From an uncultured Collinsella sp. (GTDB lineage Bacteria > Actinomycetota > Coriobacteriia > Coriobacteriales > Coriobacteriaceae), in the NCBI GenBank assembly GCA_900542175.1, contig UQNC01000006.1, positions 5,691 to 69,690 on the forward strand: 64,000 nt of DNA. The letters are read 5' to 3'. How positions within the stretch are numbered: the stretch's first letter is position 1; the number at the start of each line of letters is the position of its first letter. The notes below the pieces were generated by a model, which was not told the origin of the DNA, did no database searches, and worked only from the letters and a program-made list of their open reading frames with translations. The position numbers and the translations under genes are program-made. Of this stretch, positions 33,033 through 42,821 are shown piece after piece.

Positions 33033-33071
33033 GCAAAAAAGAACCCGCCACCGGGTGTGCCGGTGGCGGGT
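33033..33071 (-). terminator. Strong intrinsic terminator of purL
   Basis: Read on the minus strand, a 12-bp stem (ACCCGCCACCGG with CCGGTGGCGGGT, 33043-33071) is followed by TTCTTTTTTG. This is a canonical terminator 38 bases after the purL stop. Confidence 0.92.
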
Positions 33072-33108
33072 GTTGTTACCCGAGGGGATTGTACCCGATG
33101 GGAAAGCT

Positions 33109-36100
33109 TTAAGCGAAGTAGGCTACGCCGCTCTCAAAGATCGGCATGAACTTGTCGCCGGGGACATGCTCGGGCACGTTGCGGTACAGGTTGTCGCCGC
33201 GACGCTCGGCATGGCCCATCTTGCCCAGGACGCGGCCGTCGGGGCTCGTGATGCCCTCGATGGCAAGTGCGGAGCCGTTGGGGTTGATGGAAAGGTCCAT
33301 GCTCGGCTTGCCGTCCTCGCCCACGTACTGCGTGGCGACCTGGCCGTTGGCGATCAGCTGGGCGAGCACCTCGTCGTTGGCGACAAAGCGGCCCTCGCCG
33401 TGGCTGATGGCGACGGTGTAGGGGTCGTCGAGGCTGCACTGCGACAGCCACGGGGACAGGTTGGACGAGATGCGGGTGCGCACCAGGCGGCTCTGATGGC
33501 GACCGATGGTGTTGAACGTCAGCGTGGGCGCATCGGGCGTGGCGTCGACGATGTCGCCGTAGGGCACCAGGCCGAGCTTGACCAGAGCCTGGAAGCCGTT
33601 GCAGATGCCCAGCATCAGGCCGTCGCGGGCCTTGAGCAGGTCGCGGACTGCCTCGGTGACCTCGGGAGCGCGGAAGAACGCCGTGATGAACTTGGCGGAG
33701 CCATCGGGCTCGTCACCGCCCGAGAAGCCACCGGGGATCATGACGATCTGGCTTGCACGGATGCGGCGGGTGAGCTCGTGGGTGCTCTCGGCGACGGCCT
33801 CGGGCGTGAGGTTGTTGATCACGAAGGTGTCGGCCTCGGCACCGGCGGCACGGAAGGCGCGGGCGCTGTCGTACTCGCAGTTGTTGCCGGGGAACACGGG
33901 GATGATTACGCGCGGGCGGGCGATCTTGGCGCCGCCGTACACGTGGATATCCTTGGCGCGGAAGTCGATGGTCTCGACCTCGGCGGTCTCGCCGGTGCTG
34001 CGGTAGGCGAAGACGCCCTCGATGCCGCTCTCCCAGGCCTCCTGGAGCTCAGCGAGCTCGATGACTTCGGAGCCGGTGTCGATGACATAGCCCTCGACGG
34101 TGGTACCCAGGGGCTCGACGACAACGCCGTCGGCGACCTCGGGCAGCTCGGCGTCCTCGGCGAGCTCGACGATAAAGCTGCCGTAGAGCGGGGTGAAGAG
34201 GCTCTCCACGTCCACGTCCTCGGCAAGCTCGATGCCGATCTGGTTGCCGACGCACATCTTAAAGAGGCTCTCGACGCCGCAGCCGTAGCCGGGCGTGGAG
34301 ACGGCCAGGGCGTCGCCGTTGGCGGTGAGCGCCTCGACGGCGTCAAACGCGGCGAGCAGCTGCTGAGCGTCGGGGCGGTAGTCCTCACCATAGGTGGCGG
34401 GGGCGATGCGCACGACGCGATGCGTCAGACCCTTGAACTCGGGCGAGACGGCACGGGCGGCCTTGCCCACGGCCACAGCGAAGCTGATCAGGGTCGGCGG
34501 AACGTTGAGCTCACCGGCCTCGTCCTCAAACGAGCCGCTCATAGAGTCCTTGCCGCCGATGGCACCGGCACCCAGATCGACTTGGGCCATAAGGGCGCCC
34601 AGGACGGCTGCCATGGGCTTGCCCCAGCGCTCGGCCTCGGTGCGCAGACGCTCGAAGTACTCCTGGAAGGAGAGATAGGCACGCTTGTGCTCAAAGCCGG
34701 CAGCCACGAGCTTGGCGATGGACTCAACCACGGACAGGTAGGCGCCCGCAAACTGGTCGGCCTCCATCAGGTAGGGGTTGAAGCCCCATGCCATAGCGCT
34801 CGCCGTGGTGGTCTCGCCGTCCACGGGGAACTTGGCAACCATGGCCGAGCTCGGGGTGAGCTGCGTCTTGCCGCCAAAGGGCATGAGCACGGTTGCGGCA
34901 CCGATGGTGGAGTCGAAGCGCTCGGACAGGCCCTTGTTGGAGGCGACGTTGAGGTCAGTGACAAGCGAGGTCATGCGCTCGGCAAGCGTGGTGCCGGCCC
35001 AGCTGGGCTGCCACACGCTGCGGGCGCAGACGTGGGCGACCTGGTGCTTGGGCGCGCCGTTGGAGTTGAGGAACTCGCGGGACAGATCGACGATGGCGAC
35101 ACCGTTCCAGGCCATGCGCATGCGCGGCTCGGCGGTAACCTCGGCGATAACGGTCGCCTCGAGGTTCTCCTCGGCGGCGTAGCCCATGAACTCCTCGACG
35201 TCACCGTCGGCGACGGCGCAGGCCATGCGCTCCTGGGACTCGGAAATGGCGAGCTCGGTGCCGTCCAGGCCGTCGTACTTCTTGGTCACGGTGTCCAGGT
35301 CGACATACAGGCCGTCGGCAAGCTCGCCCACGGCGACCGAGACGCCGCCGGCGCCAAAGTCGTTGCAGCGCTTGATCAGGCGGCAGGCGTCGCCGCGGCG
35401 GAACAGACGCTGCAGCTTGCGCTCGACCGGGGCGTTGCCCTTCTGGACCTCGGCGCCCGAGGTCTCGATGGACTCGGTGTTCTGGGTCTTGGAGGAGCCG
35501 GTGGCGCCGCCGATGCCGTCACGGCCGGTGCGGCCGCCCAGCAGGATGATCTTGTCAGTGGGGGCGGGGCACTCGCGACGCACGTGGTTTGCCGGGGTAG
35601 CGCCCACGACGGCGCCGACCTCCATGCGCTTGGCAACGTAGCCGGGGTGATAGAGCTCGTTGACCTGGCCGGTGGCAAGGCCGATCTGGTTGCCGTAGCT
35701 GGAGTAGCCGGCGGCAGCGGTGGTTACGAGCTTGCGCTGCGGCAGCTTGCCCTCGAGCGTCTCGGACACGGGGACGGTGGGGTCGCCGGCGCCGGTGACA
35801 CGCATGGCCTGGTACACGTAGCTGCGGCCCGACAGCGGGTCGCGGATGGCACCGCCCACGCAGGTGGCGGCACCGCCGAAGGGCTCGATCTCGGTCGGGT
35901 GGTTGTGGGTCTCGTTCTTAAAGAGGAACAGCCAGTCCTGGTCCTCGCCGTCGACATCGACCTTCACCTTGACGGTGCAGGCGTTGATCTCCTCGGACTC
36001 GTCGACATCGGTCATGACGCCGGTCTTCTTGAGGTACTTGGCGCCGATGGTGCCCATGTCCATGAGGCAGACGGGCTTGGTGTCGCGACCGAGTTCGTGG

Positions 36101-36855
36101 CGCATCTCCATGTAGCGGTCGAAGGCCTGCTGCACCACGGCGTCGTCGATCGTCACGTCGTCCAGGACGGTGCCGAAGGTGGTGTGGCGGCAGTGATCGG
36201 ACCAGTAGGTGTCGATCACGCGGATCTCGGTGATGGTGGGGTCGCGATCCTCATCGCGGAAGTACTGCTGGCAGAAGGCGATGTCCGCCTCGTCCATGGC
36301 AAGGCCGCGCTCGGAAATAAAGGCGGCAAGGCCGGCTTCGTCGAGCTCGCGGAAACCGTCGAGCACCTCGACGGGCTGGGGCTCGGGGGTCTCCATGTAC
36401 AGCGTCTCGGGCAGGTCGAGCGAGGCGATGCGCGCCTCGACGGGGTTCACCACGTAGTGCTTGATGGCATCGATGGCGGCCTCGTCCAGAGCGCCCGAGA
36501 TCATATAGACCTTGGCGGAGCGCACGGCGGGGCGCTCGCCCTGGCTGATGAGCTGCACGCACTCGCTGGCGGAGTCGGCGCGCTGGTCAAACTGGCCAGG
36601 CAGGAATTCGACGGCAAAGACGGCGCCATCGCTTGCGGGGAGCTCGTCGTAGGTCACATCGACCTGGGGCTCGCTAAAGACGGTCGGCACGCAGGACCGG
36701 AAAAGCTCCTTGTCGATGCCCTCGACGTCGTAGCGGTTGATAATCCTCAGGGCCTCGATGCCCTTGATGCCGAGAATTTCGGTCAGCTCGCCCTTGAGCT
36801 GCTGAGCCTCGACGTCGAACCCGGGTTTCTTCTCCACGTAGATACGAGAGACCAT
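33109..36855 (-). CDS. purL: Phosphoribosylformylglycinamidine synthase, single-chain
   Basis: A 1248-residue enzyme of purine synthesis (FGAR + Gln + ATP to FGAM), with synthetase and glutaminase in one chain, as in Clostridia and gammaproteobacteria. The N-terminal PurS-like part is followed by YWSDHCRHTTF, the AIRS-type domains (GGKDSMSGSF; FNDFGAGG), and a C-terminal class I glutaminase with PGNNCEYD, the nucleophile loop LGICNGFQ and the His motif ISHGEGRF. The ATG at 36855 follows GCAGGAA. It stands alone here and ends at a strong terminator. No purine riboswitch was seen in the ~180-base upstream spacer. Confidence 0.95.
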   Translation of the reverse strand: MVSRIYVEKKPGFDVEAQQLKGELTEILGIKGIEALRIINRYDVEGIDKELFRSCVPTVFSEPQVDVTYDELPASDGAVFAVEFLPGQFDQRADSASECVQLISQGERPAVRSAKVYMISGALDEAAIDAIKHYVVNPVEARIASLDLPETLYMETPEPQPVEVLDGFRELDEAGLAAFISERGLAMDEADIAFCQQYFRDEDRDPTITEIRVIDTYWSDHCRHTTFGTVLDDVTIDDAVVQQAFDRYMEMRHELGRDTKPVCLMDMGTIGAKYLKKTGVMTDVDESEEINACTVKVKVDVDGEDQDWLFLFKNETHNHPTEIEPFGGAATCVGGAIRDPLSGRSYVYQAMRVTGAGDPTVPVSETLEGKLPQRKLVTTAAAGYSSYGNQIGLATGQVNELYHPGYVAKRMEVGAVVGATPANHVRRECPAPTDKIILLGGRTGRDGIGGATGSSKTQNTESIETSGAEVQKGNAPVERKLQRLFRRGDACRLIKRCNDFGAGGVSVAVGELADGLYVDLDTVTKKYDGLDGTELAISESQERMACAVADGDVEEFMGYAAEENLEATVIAEVTAEPRMRMAWNGVAIVDLSREFLNSNGAPKHQVAHVCARSVWQPSWAGTTLAERMTSLVTDLNVASNKGLSERFDSTIGAATVLMPFGGKTQLTPSSAMVAKFPVDGETTTASAMAWGFNPYLMEADQFAGAYLSVVESIAKLVAAGFEHKRAYLSFQEYFERLRTEAERWGKPMAAVLGALMAQVDLGAGAIGGKDSMSGSFEDEAGELNVPPTLISFAVAVGKAARAVSPEFKGLTHRVVRIAPATYGEDYRPDAQQLLAAFDAVEALTANGDALAVSTPGYGCGVESLFKMCVGNQIGIELAEDVDVESLFTPLYGSFIVELAEDAELPEVADGVVVEPLGTTVEGYVIDTGSEVIELAELQEAWESGIEGVFAYRSTGETAEVETIDFRAKDIHVYGGAKIARPRVIIPVFPGNNCEYDSARAFRAAGAEADTFVINNLTPEAVAESTHELTRRIRASQIVMIPGGFSGGDEPDGSAKFITAFFRAPEVTEAVRDLLKARDGLMLGICNGFQALVKLGLVPYGDIVDATPDAPTLTFNTIGRHQSRLVRTRISSNLSPWLSQCSLDDPYTVAISHGEGRFVANDEVLAQLIANGQVATQYVGEDGKPSMDLSINPNGSALAIEGITSPDGRVLGKMGHAERRGDNLYRNVPEHVPGDKFMPIFESGVAYFA

Positions 36856-37039
36856 TGGTTCCTGCCTTCCTGATCGGTTGGGCGTACGGTACGGTATGCG
36901 GCAGCGGTCGGTTTGCGGGGTCTGCCCTGCGGTCGCCTTGAGCCACATGTTTGTAAACCTCACTATGATACGACAGCTCGCGGCGCGTTGAGGACGGCGA
37001 GGGTGCTACAGTGAAGCGCAAACAAGAGAAAGGCATCAC

Positions 37040-38602
37040 ATGGCATTCGTTTCGCTCGCCATCATCGCACTCGTGGCCTTTGCGAGTCCTTTTATCGCCT
37101 CGGCGATTCCCGGAAAACCCGTTCCCGAGACGGTCTTTTTGCTCGTGCTCGGCGCGGTACTGGGACCCCATATGCTCGGCGTCATCCATGTAGATGCTGA
37201 GGTCTCGCTGGTGTCCGAGCTGGGCCTGGCCTTTTTGTTCCTGCTTGCCGGCTTTGAGATCGACCCCAAGAGCATCACGGGCGTCGAGGGGCGCTACGGC
37301 TTGGCGACGTGGGTCGTCACGTTTGGTATCGCCTGGCTTGCCGTGCGCTTTACCCCGTGGTTCTCAGTCAGTCATTTCGACGGTATCGCCGTGACGCTTG
37401 CCCTCACTTCGACGGCGCTCGGTACGCTTGTGCCCATCATGCGTGAGCGCTCGCTCACCGGCACGCGCGTGGGCGACTCGATTCTCGCGTATGGCACTTG
37501 GGGCGAGCTCGGTCCCGTGCTCGCCATGTCGGTGCTGTTGTCTGCCCGCACTGGCATCCAAACGCTCGTTATCCTTGGCTTGTTTGCGGTGGTTTGCGTG
37601 TTGCTGGCCGTGGTCCCGAGCCGCTCCAAGCGCGTCGGCAGCCGCTTCTTTGCATTTGTTGAGGAGCGCGCCGATACCACGTCGCAGACCTTCGTGCGCC
37701 TGACGGTGCTCATCCTGGTCACGCTCGTGGCATTCTCGGCTGTCTTTGATCTCGACATCGTGTTGGGTTCTTTTGCCGCTGGCTTTGTCCTGCGCTATAT
37801 CATCCCCGAGGGCAACCATACGCTCGAGACCAAGCTCGACGGTCTGGCCTACGGTTTTTTGATTCCGGTGTTCTTTACCGTGTCGGGCGCAAAGATCGAC
37901 CTGACGGCCGTGGCGTCGCGCCCGGGCTTGCTCGCGGGCTTTATCGTGGCGTTGTTGATTATTCGTGCCGTGCCCATTCTTATTTCCATGAGCATTTGTC
38001 CTGCGACGCGCGATGTGTCGGCGTATGGTCGCATTACCGTGGCCCTGTACTGCACCACGGCGCTGCCGATCATCGTTGCCGTTACGAGCGTTGCCGTCAA
38101 CGCGGGCACGCTGTCGCAAGATATTGCGTCGGTCATGGTTGCCGCCGGTGCCATCACGGTGTTCTTGATGCCATTGCTCGCGCAGCTCTTCTACCGCGTG
38201 GTGGATGCCGCACCGGTCGCCGCCGTGGCAGAGGTTGCCGAGCATCCATCCGATGCGCTCGACATCTTGCGCGCCCACCACGACCTAGCGAGCTTGCTCG
38301 CGCGCGAGCACGAGCTGCTGACCTCGCATGGCCATGGTCGCGTATTCGAGGGCCTGCCTACGCTCGATACGATTGCCGAGCGTCTTTCCGCCGAGGCAGC
38401 GAGCGGCCACATCGATGCCCGCATCGTGGACGCGGCGCACCTGCTTGCCGATAAGACCTATGGAGACGAGGTCGACCCGTCCGAGCTGACTCCGCGTGAG
38501 CGCCGCCGCCTGGAGCGCGCCAAGCTCGCTGTGCGCGAATACCGCCGCCGCATGCTGGAGCTCTATGCGCGCGAAGAAGCCGAAGACGACGACGGTAAGT
38601 AG
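37040..38602 (+). CDS. CPA2-type cation/proton antiporter
   Basis: A 520-residue protein. The first ~390 residues contain about 12 transmembrane helices of the Na+/H+ exchanger (KefB/CPA2) family: GKPVPETVFLLVLGAVLGPHMLG, LAFLFLLAGFEIDP, and FDLDIVLGSFAAGFVLR. The last ~130 residues are a cytosolic charged helical tail (ERRRLERAKLAVREYRRRM), without a recognisable TrkA-N/RCK domain. It probably exchanges K+ or Na+ for H+. AAAGAGAAAGG precedes the ATG. A TACAGT -10-like box (37010-37015) with a poor -35 may be its promoter. It is divergent from purL. Confidence 0.87.
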   Translation: MAFVSLAIIALVAFASPFIASAIPGKPVPETVFLLVLGAVLGPHMLGVIHVDAEVSLVSELGLAFLFLLAGFEIDPKSITGVEGRYGLATWVVTFGIAWLAVRFTPWFSVSHFDGIAVTLALTSTALGTLVPIMRERSLTGTRVGDSILAYGTWGELGPVLAMSVLLSARTGIQTLVILGLFAVVCVLLAVVPSRSKRVGSRFFAFVEERADTTSQTFVRLTVLILVTLVAFSAVFDLDIVLGSFAAGFVLRYIIPEGNHTLETKLDGLAYGFLIPVFFTVSGAKIDLTAVASRPGLLAGFIVALLIIRAVPILISMSICPATRDVSAYGRITVALYCTTALPIIVAVTSVAVNAGTLSQDIASVMVAAGAITVFLMPLLAQLFYRVVDAAPVAAVAEVAEHPSDALDILRAHHDLASLLAREHELLTSHGHGRVFEGLPTLDTIAERLSAEAASGHIDARIVDAAHLLADKTYGDEVDPSELTPRERRRLERAKLAVREYRRRMLELYAREEAEDDDGK

Positions 38603-38617
38603 TCGATACTTTCTCGG

Positions 38618-38663
38618 GGAAGCCGCGTCCCGCTTTGAAGGCTCGGAACGGGATGTGGTTTCC
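38618..38663. repeat. Long imperfect inverted repeat, GGAAGCC-CGTCCC type
   Basis: GGAAGCCGCGTCCCG (38618-38632) can pair over 15 positions (three G-U) with CGGGATGTGGTTTCC (38649-38663). A second, more degenerate copy follows up to about 38730. The arm is nearly identical to the repeat at 59995, which links the two as members of one dispersed family. Confidence 0.65.
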
Positions 38664-38740
38664 GCAAGGAGGTCCTGGGGGAAACCGTGCCCCGTTCTGA
38701 TCCGAAATACTGGGACATAGCTTCCCTTTCATAACAGGAG

Positions 38741-38784
38741 AAGGCGCGCTGTCTGTAGTTGATTCAGACGGCGCGCCTTTTTGG
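38741..38784. terminator. Terminator between convergent CPA2 and SDR genes
   Basis: A nested stem: AAGGCGCGC (38741-38749) with GCGCGCCTT (38771-38779), plus an inner GTCTG/CAGAC pairing. On the plus strand it runs into TTTTTGG. Confidence 0.82.
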
Positions 38785-38824
38785 TTGAGCTATGTTGAAA
38801 CTTGAAGCCAAAGCTTGTGGCTCC

Positions 38825-39574
38825 TTAGGAGCGGGCGGCTCCGTCGACGGGGAGCACGGCGCCCGTGACATAGGAGGACATGTCGCTCGCCAGGAAAACA
38901 AAGGCGTTGGCGACATCCTCGGGCTCGCCCATACGACCCAGCGGAATGGTGGCGATGATGGGCTTGATGACCTCTTCGGGCAGGTTGGCGACCATGTCGG
39001 TCTTAGTCACGCCGGGGGCGACGGCGTTGACGCGGATGCCCATGGGAGCGAGCTCGCGCGAGAGCGACTGGACCATACCGTTGACGGCAAACTTGGACGT
39101 GGGGTAACCGACGCCGGAGGGCTGGCCGTACTTGGCGACCATCGAGCTTGTGGTAGTGATGGTGCCGCCGTGGCCGGCCTCGGTCATGATCTTGGCGGCA
39201 GCCTGGTGGCCATTAAAGACGGCGACGACGTTAAGGTCCATGACCTTTGCGAACTCCTCGGCCGTATAGTTAAGGAGCGGCGAGCGCTGGGAGATGCCGG
39301 CATTGTTGACGACCGTGTCCAAGCCGCCCATGTCAGCGGCAGCCTGGGTAAAGGCCTCGGTCACGGCTTCGAGCGAGGTGAGATCGCAGGAGCGACCCCA
39401 GACCTTGGCGTTGGGATAGGCGGCTGTCAGCTTCTCAACGGCCGTGTCGGCAGTCTCCTGGCGCGAGCCAAAGACGGTGACGGCAGCGCCTTCCTCGATA
39501 AAACGGCAGGCGATGGCATAGCCGATACCGCGTGTGCCTCCGGTGATGATTGCTTTCTTGCCCTCGAGCAACAT
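38825..39574 (-). CDS. Short-chain dehydrogenase/reductase (FabG-like)
   Basis: A 249-residue NAD(P)-dependent oxidoreductase of the classical SDR family. It has the cofactor motif TGGTRGIG (residues 12-19), NNAGISQ, catalytic Ser in TTTSSMVAKYG, Tyr-x3-Lys in YPTSKFAVNG, and VNAVAPGVTKT. It resembles 3-oxoacyl-ACP reductases, but sequence alone does not give the substrate; a role on sterols, sugars or other alcohols is possible. The ATG at 39574 is preceded by AGAGGAAG. It is monocistronic and shares no operon with fatty acid genes. Confidence 0.88.
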   Translation of the reverse strand: MLLEGKKAIITGGTRGIGYAIACRFIEEGAAVTVFGSRQETADTAVEKLTAAYPNAKVWGRSCDLTSLEAVTEAFTQAAADMGGLDTVVNNAGISQRSPLLNYTAEEFAKVMDLNVVAVFNGHQAAAKIMTEAGHGGTITTTSSMVAKYGQPSGVGYPTSKFAVNGMVQSLSRELAPMGIRVNAVAPGVTKTDMVANLPEEVIKPIIATIPLGRMGEPEDVANAFVFLASDMSSYVTGAVLPVDGAARS

Positions 39575-39721
39575 GGTGCTTCCTCTCATCGCGGGCGGAC
39601 ATTCGCAGCACAGCGTAGCGGTAGTCGGAATCGGCCGCGTTTGCATATCGGTGAACGGTAGCCCGCGTTACCGATGAGCGGCTCGCGCAAATGTGCTTTG
39701 CCGTTGTGCTTAGGGCAGGTG

Positions 39722-39757
39722 ACAAAAGGGCTCCCGTCCCACATCGGACGGGAGCCC
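39722..39757 (-). terminator. Terminator of hom
   Basis: A perfect 12-bp stem (GGGCTCCCGTCC, 39728-39739, with GGACGGGAGCCC, 39746-39757), running into TTTTGTC on the minus strand, 31 bases after the hom stop. Confidence 0.88.
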
Positions 39758-39788
39758 TCAAGGCGCGTATTGCTAGGCGAGCGTTGGG

Positions 39789-41132
39789 CTAGTTCGCCAT
39801 GACGCCTTCGGTCCAAGCCTCAACGTCCTCGATGCGCAGGACGTTGGCGACCTCGGCCACGCAGCCGACGCTGGCAAGCTCGGCGGCGGCAGCCTGGACG
39901 TCCTTCTCGAGCGCGCGGTGCGTCAGGAAGATGACCGAGCAGGCCTCGCTGACGCCCGACTTGCCGTCCTCGACCTGGTTGATGAGCGAGATCGAGATGT
40001 TATGCTTGGCAAAGATGTCGACCGTCTCGGACAGGGCGCCCACGCGGTCGGCGACCTTCAGGCGCACATAGTACTTGGTCTGGAGCTCGTCCATGGGCTT
40101 AAAGGCGAGGTTGTGGCCATAGGGCTCAATCTCGGGCAGCGGAGCCACGCCGCGGCTGATCTGCTCGGAGAGCGACAGGATATCGCCCACGACGGCGCTC
40201 GCGGTGGGGAAGGAGCCTGCGCCCGCGCCGTAGAACATGGTCTCGCCCACGGCGTCGCCTACCACGTAGACGGCGTTCATGGCGCCGTTGACCTTGGCGA
40301 GCATATGGTCTGCGGGGATCAGCGTGGGATGCACGCGAACGTCGACGCCAGCGTCGGTGTTGCGGGCGATGCCGAGCAGTTTGATGGTGTAGCCGAGCTC
40401 GCGGGCCTGGGCGATGTCCTCGGCGCCGATGGTGCGGATACCCTGCTGGTACACATCATCGGTGGTAACGCGGGTGCCAAAGCCGATGGAGGCGAGGATG
40501 GCCGTCTTGCTGGCGGCATCGAAGCCGTCGACGTCGGCGGACGGGTCGGCCTCGGCATAGCCCTTAGCCTGTGCGTCGGCGAGCACGTCAGCGTAATCGG
40601 CGCCCTCGGCGTCCATGCGCGACAGGATGTAGTTGGTGGTGCCGTTGAGGATGCCGGCGATGGTCAGGATCTTGTTACCCACCAGGTCGTGCTCGAGTGT
40701 GCTGACAATGGGGATGCCGCCACCGCAGCTGGCCTCGCACTTAATCTGCACGCCGCACGCACGCGCCTTCTCGGCAAGCGTCTCGACGTGACGGCCCAGC
40801 AGGGCCTTGTTGGCAGAGACGACGTGCTTGCCGTGCTCAAAGGCGGTGGTGAAGATCTCAGTCGCGGGGTGCTCGCCGCCGATGAGTTCGACGACGATAT
40901 CGACGGCTGGGTCGGTGACGACGTCATGCCAGTCACTCGTAAAGGCCTCGCGCTCAATACCGGCTGCCTCGGCCTGCTCCCAGGCAAGCGCGCAGGCGCG
41001 GGTCAGCTTAAGGTCGATGCCGTAGGCTGCCAGGTACTCATCGTGGTGGCTCTTGATCAGACGGGCCACGCCGCCGCCGACGGTTCCCAGACCGATCAGA
41101 CCGACGTTCACGGTGCGCAGGGATTCGCTCAT
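39789..41132 (-). CDS. hom: Homoserine dehydrogenase
   Basis: A 447-residue NAD(P)-dependent enzyme reducing aspartate semialdehyde to homoserine (threonine/methionine branch). The N-terminal Rossmann motif is VGLIGLGTVGGGV. The catalytic domain shows AGILNGTTNYILSRM, the family signature AEADPSADVDGFDAASK and ATIGFG-like ASIGFGTRV. The last ~80 residues are an ACT domain (YYVRLKVADRVGALSE...NISISLINQ), so feedback inhibition by threonine is likely. AGGAG precedes the ATG. A TAGAAT -10-like box lies at 41187-41192 on the minus strand. Confidence 0.95.
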   Translation of the reverse strand: MSESLRTVNVGLIGLGTVGGGVARLIKSHHDEYLAAYGIDLKLTRACALAWEQAEAAGIEREAFTSDWHDVVTDPAVDIVVELIGGEHPATEIFTTAFEHGKHVVSANKALLGRHVETLAEKARACGVQIKCEASCGGGIPIVSTLEHDLVGNKILTIAGILNGTTNYILSRMDAEGADYADVLADAQAKGYAEADPSADVDGFDAASKTAILASIGFGTRVTTDDVYQQGIRTIGAEDIAQARELGYTIKLLGIARNTDAGVDVRVHPTLIPADHMLAKVNGAMNAVYVVGDAVGETMFYGAGAGSFPTASAVVGDILSLSEQISRGVAPLPEIEPYGHNLAFKPMDELQTKYYVRLKVADRVGALSETVDIFAKHNISISLINQVEDGKSGVSEACSVIFLTHRALEKDVQAAAAELASVGCVAEVANVLRIEDVEAWTEGVMAN

Positions 41133-41383
41133 AGATAGCTCCTTCGTGCATCTTATGGATGGATTAACCGCTTAAAGGTTGAGTGCATTCTAGCGTGAAC
41201 CGGGGGCGCGTGCTCGCCAGGCAACAGGAGCCGCACAAAACGGCACCCCCGAAACGCTGCGGAAACATTGGAAACACGCTCGCTACAAACGGACTTCCGT
41301 AACAAACTGTCAACGTTTGCGCCATAAGGTTTGCCCTGTACCGCAAGACGGCCGCACCGCGGCCAGCGAAAAAGGGGGACACC
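41133..41383. other. Divergent spacer between hom and livJ1
   Basis: 251 bases without a gene. It holds the probable hom -10 box (TAGAAT, minus, 41187-41192), two GGAAAC direct repeats near 41262-41276, and GC-rich sequence before the livJ1 ribosome binding site (AAAAGGGGGA). No convincing promoter for livJ1 and no T-box or riboswitch was recognised. Confidence 0.4.
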
Positions 41384-42550
41384 ATGTTCAACATCAACAG
41401 CACGCTCAGCCGTAGGAACTTTCTCGCCGGCGCTGCGGCGCTCGGCAGCACCGCCGCACTCGCTGGTTGCTCGTCGGGTGGCTCGGACGGCGGCACCGCC
41501 GATGACGGCAAGACCTTCAAGATCGGTGTCATCGGCCCTCGGACCGGCGCCGCGGCAACCTATGGCGTTTCGGCCGAGAAGGGTGCCAAGCTTGCCGCCA
41601 AGGATTTCTCGACCAAGGACCTCAAACTCTCGCTTAAGTCCGAGGATGACGTCGCCGACGGCGAGAAGGCTATCAACGCTTTCAATACCCTGTGCGACTG
41701 GGGCATGCAGGCGCTCGTCGGCCCCGTCACGACTGGTGCCGCCGTCGCTGTCTCGGGCGAGATCGCCGACGATATGCTCATGGTCACGCCCTCTGCTTCG
41801 TCCCTCGACGTCACCAAGGACAAGACCACGGTTTTCCAGGTTTGCTTTACCGACCCCACCATGGGCGCGAGTGCTGCCAAGTTTTTGGCCGAGAAGTATG
41901 CAGACGCCAAGATCGCCCTGTTCTACAACTCCGGCGATACGTACAGCTCGGGTGTTGCCGATGCCTTTGCCGAGCAGGCCAAGGAGTCCAAACTTGATAT
42001 CGTCGATACCGAGACCTTTAAGGACGACTCCTCCACGAGCTTTACCAACCAGCTCACCAAGGCCAAGGAGGCCGGCGCCACGCTCATCTTTGCGCCGATC
42101 TACTACACGCCGGCGTCCGTTTTGCTCAAGAACGCCAAGGACATGGGATACGACATGACCCTCATGGGTACCGACGGCATGGACGGCCTGCTCTCCGTTG
42201 AGGGCTTCGACACCTCCCTTGCCGAGGGCGTGCTGCTCATGACCCCGTTCTCTGCCGACGATGAGAAGAACGCCGACTTTGTCAAGGCATATAAGGACGC
42301 CTACGACGAGACGCCCAACCAGTTTGCCGCCGATGCCTATGACTGCGTCCATGCGATTGTCGAGGCTATCGATAAGGCAGATATCGATATTACGGCCGAC
42401 GGCGCCGACATTGCCGGCGACCTCGCCAAGGCCATGCGTAAAATCAAGATCGAGGGCCTGACGGGCGAGCTCACGTGGAACGACGAGGGCCAAGTCGAAA
42501 AGCCTGCTACGGCCTATGTGATTCAGGACGGCAAGTACATCGCTGCCTAA
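41384..42550 (+). CDS. livJ: Branched-chain amino acid ABC transporter, substrate-binding lipoprotein 1
   Basis: A 388-residue periplasmic-binding-type lipoprotein of the Leu/Ile/Val family (Peripla_BP_6). The N terminus combines a twin-arginine-like SRRNFLAGAA with a lipobox LAGC, so it is probably exported folded and lipidated. The mature part shows FKIGVIGPRTGAAATYG, DGEKAINAFNTL, and PIYYTPASVLLKNAKDMG. It is followed 271 bases later by a close paralogue, then LivHMGF. Substrate is probably branched-chain amino acids, but related ones (for example urea or other amides) cannot be excluded. Confidence 0.92.
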   Translation: MFNINSTLSRRNFLAGAAALGSTAALAGCSSGGSDGGTADDGKTFKIGVIGPRTGAAATYGVSAEKGAKLAAKDFSTKDLKLSLKSEDDVADGEKAINAFNTLCDWGMQALVGPVTTGAAVAVSGEIADDMLMVTPSASSLDVTKDKTTVFQVCFTDPTMGASAAKFLAEKYADAKIALFYNSGDTYSSGVADAFAEQAKESKLDIVDTETFKDDSSTSFTNQLTKAKEAGATLIFAPIYYTPASVLLKNAKDMGYDMTLMGTDGMDGLLSVEGFDTSLAEGVLLMTPFSADDEKNADFVKAYKDAYDETPNQFAADAYDCVHAIVEAIDKADIDITADGADIAGDLAKAMRKIKIEGLTGELTWNDEGQVEKPATAYVIQDGKYIAA

Positions 42551-42821
42551 GTGCGCATAAAACGCGACCGGTGAGGCTGTATTATTCAGGGCAGGGACGC
42601 TTGTAACAGAATGGAAACATTACTTTTACATAATAAAGTGGCATTACTGCATAAAATAATAGAAATACGCAGAAACATGGATAAATGAACAAATCCAAAG
42701 AAAAGTTGAAATAATCGCCACTTTTCCTAACTAAAGCGTCTACTATTTTGCGAACGCCGAACACGGCGAAGGATGGCCTGTCGGGTAACCAAAACCCGAC
42801 GAGATTTGAGAGGAGAGCCGC
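42551..42821. other. AT-rich spacer and leader between the two livJ genes
   Basis: 271 bases without a gene, strikingly AT-rich from about 42600 to 42750. A TTGAAA (42706-42711) and a TACTAT (42741-42746) are promoter-like but not at standard spacing. The 5' leader of livJ2 has two hairpins: CGCCG/CGGCG near 42754-42767 and GTCGGGT/ACCCGAC near 42779-42800. A separate promoter for livJ2 is likely. Confidence 0.45.

Noticed and set aside
32611..36873. A very long (about 1420 codons) open frame antisense to purL
   Set aside because: It mirrors purL almost exactly, its translation is Gly/Asp/Leu/His-rich low complexity with no domain, and such open antisense frames are expected from the strong third-position GC bias.
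38825..39574. Bile-acid hydroxysteroid dehydrogenase
   Set aside because: Tempting for a gut Collinsella, but the sequence is a generic FabG-like SDR, and it does not resemble the 7-beta-HSDH sequence as I remember it. Substrate is left open.
42582..42764. Small hydrophobic minus-strand frame upstream of livJ2 (leader peptide)
   Set aside because: It arises from the AT-rich spacer, has no ribosome binding site and runs opposite to the operon.
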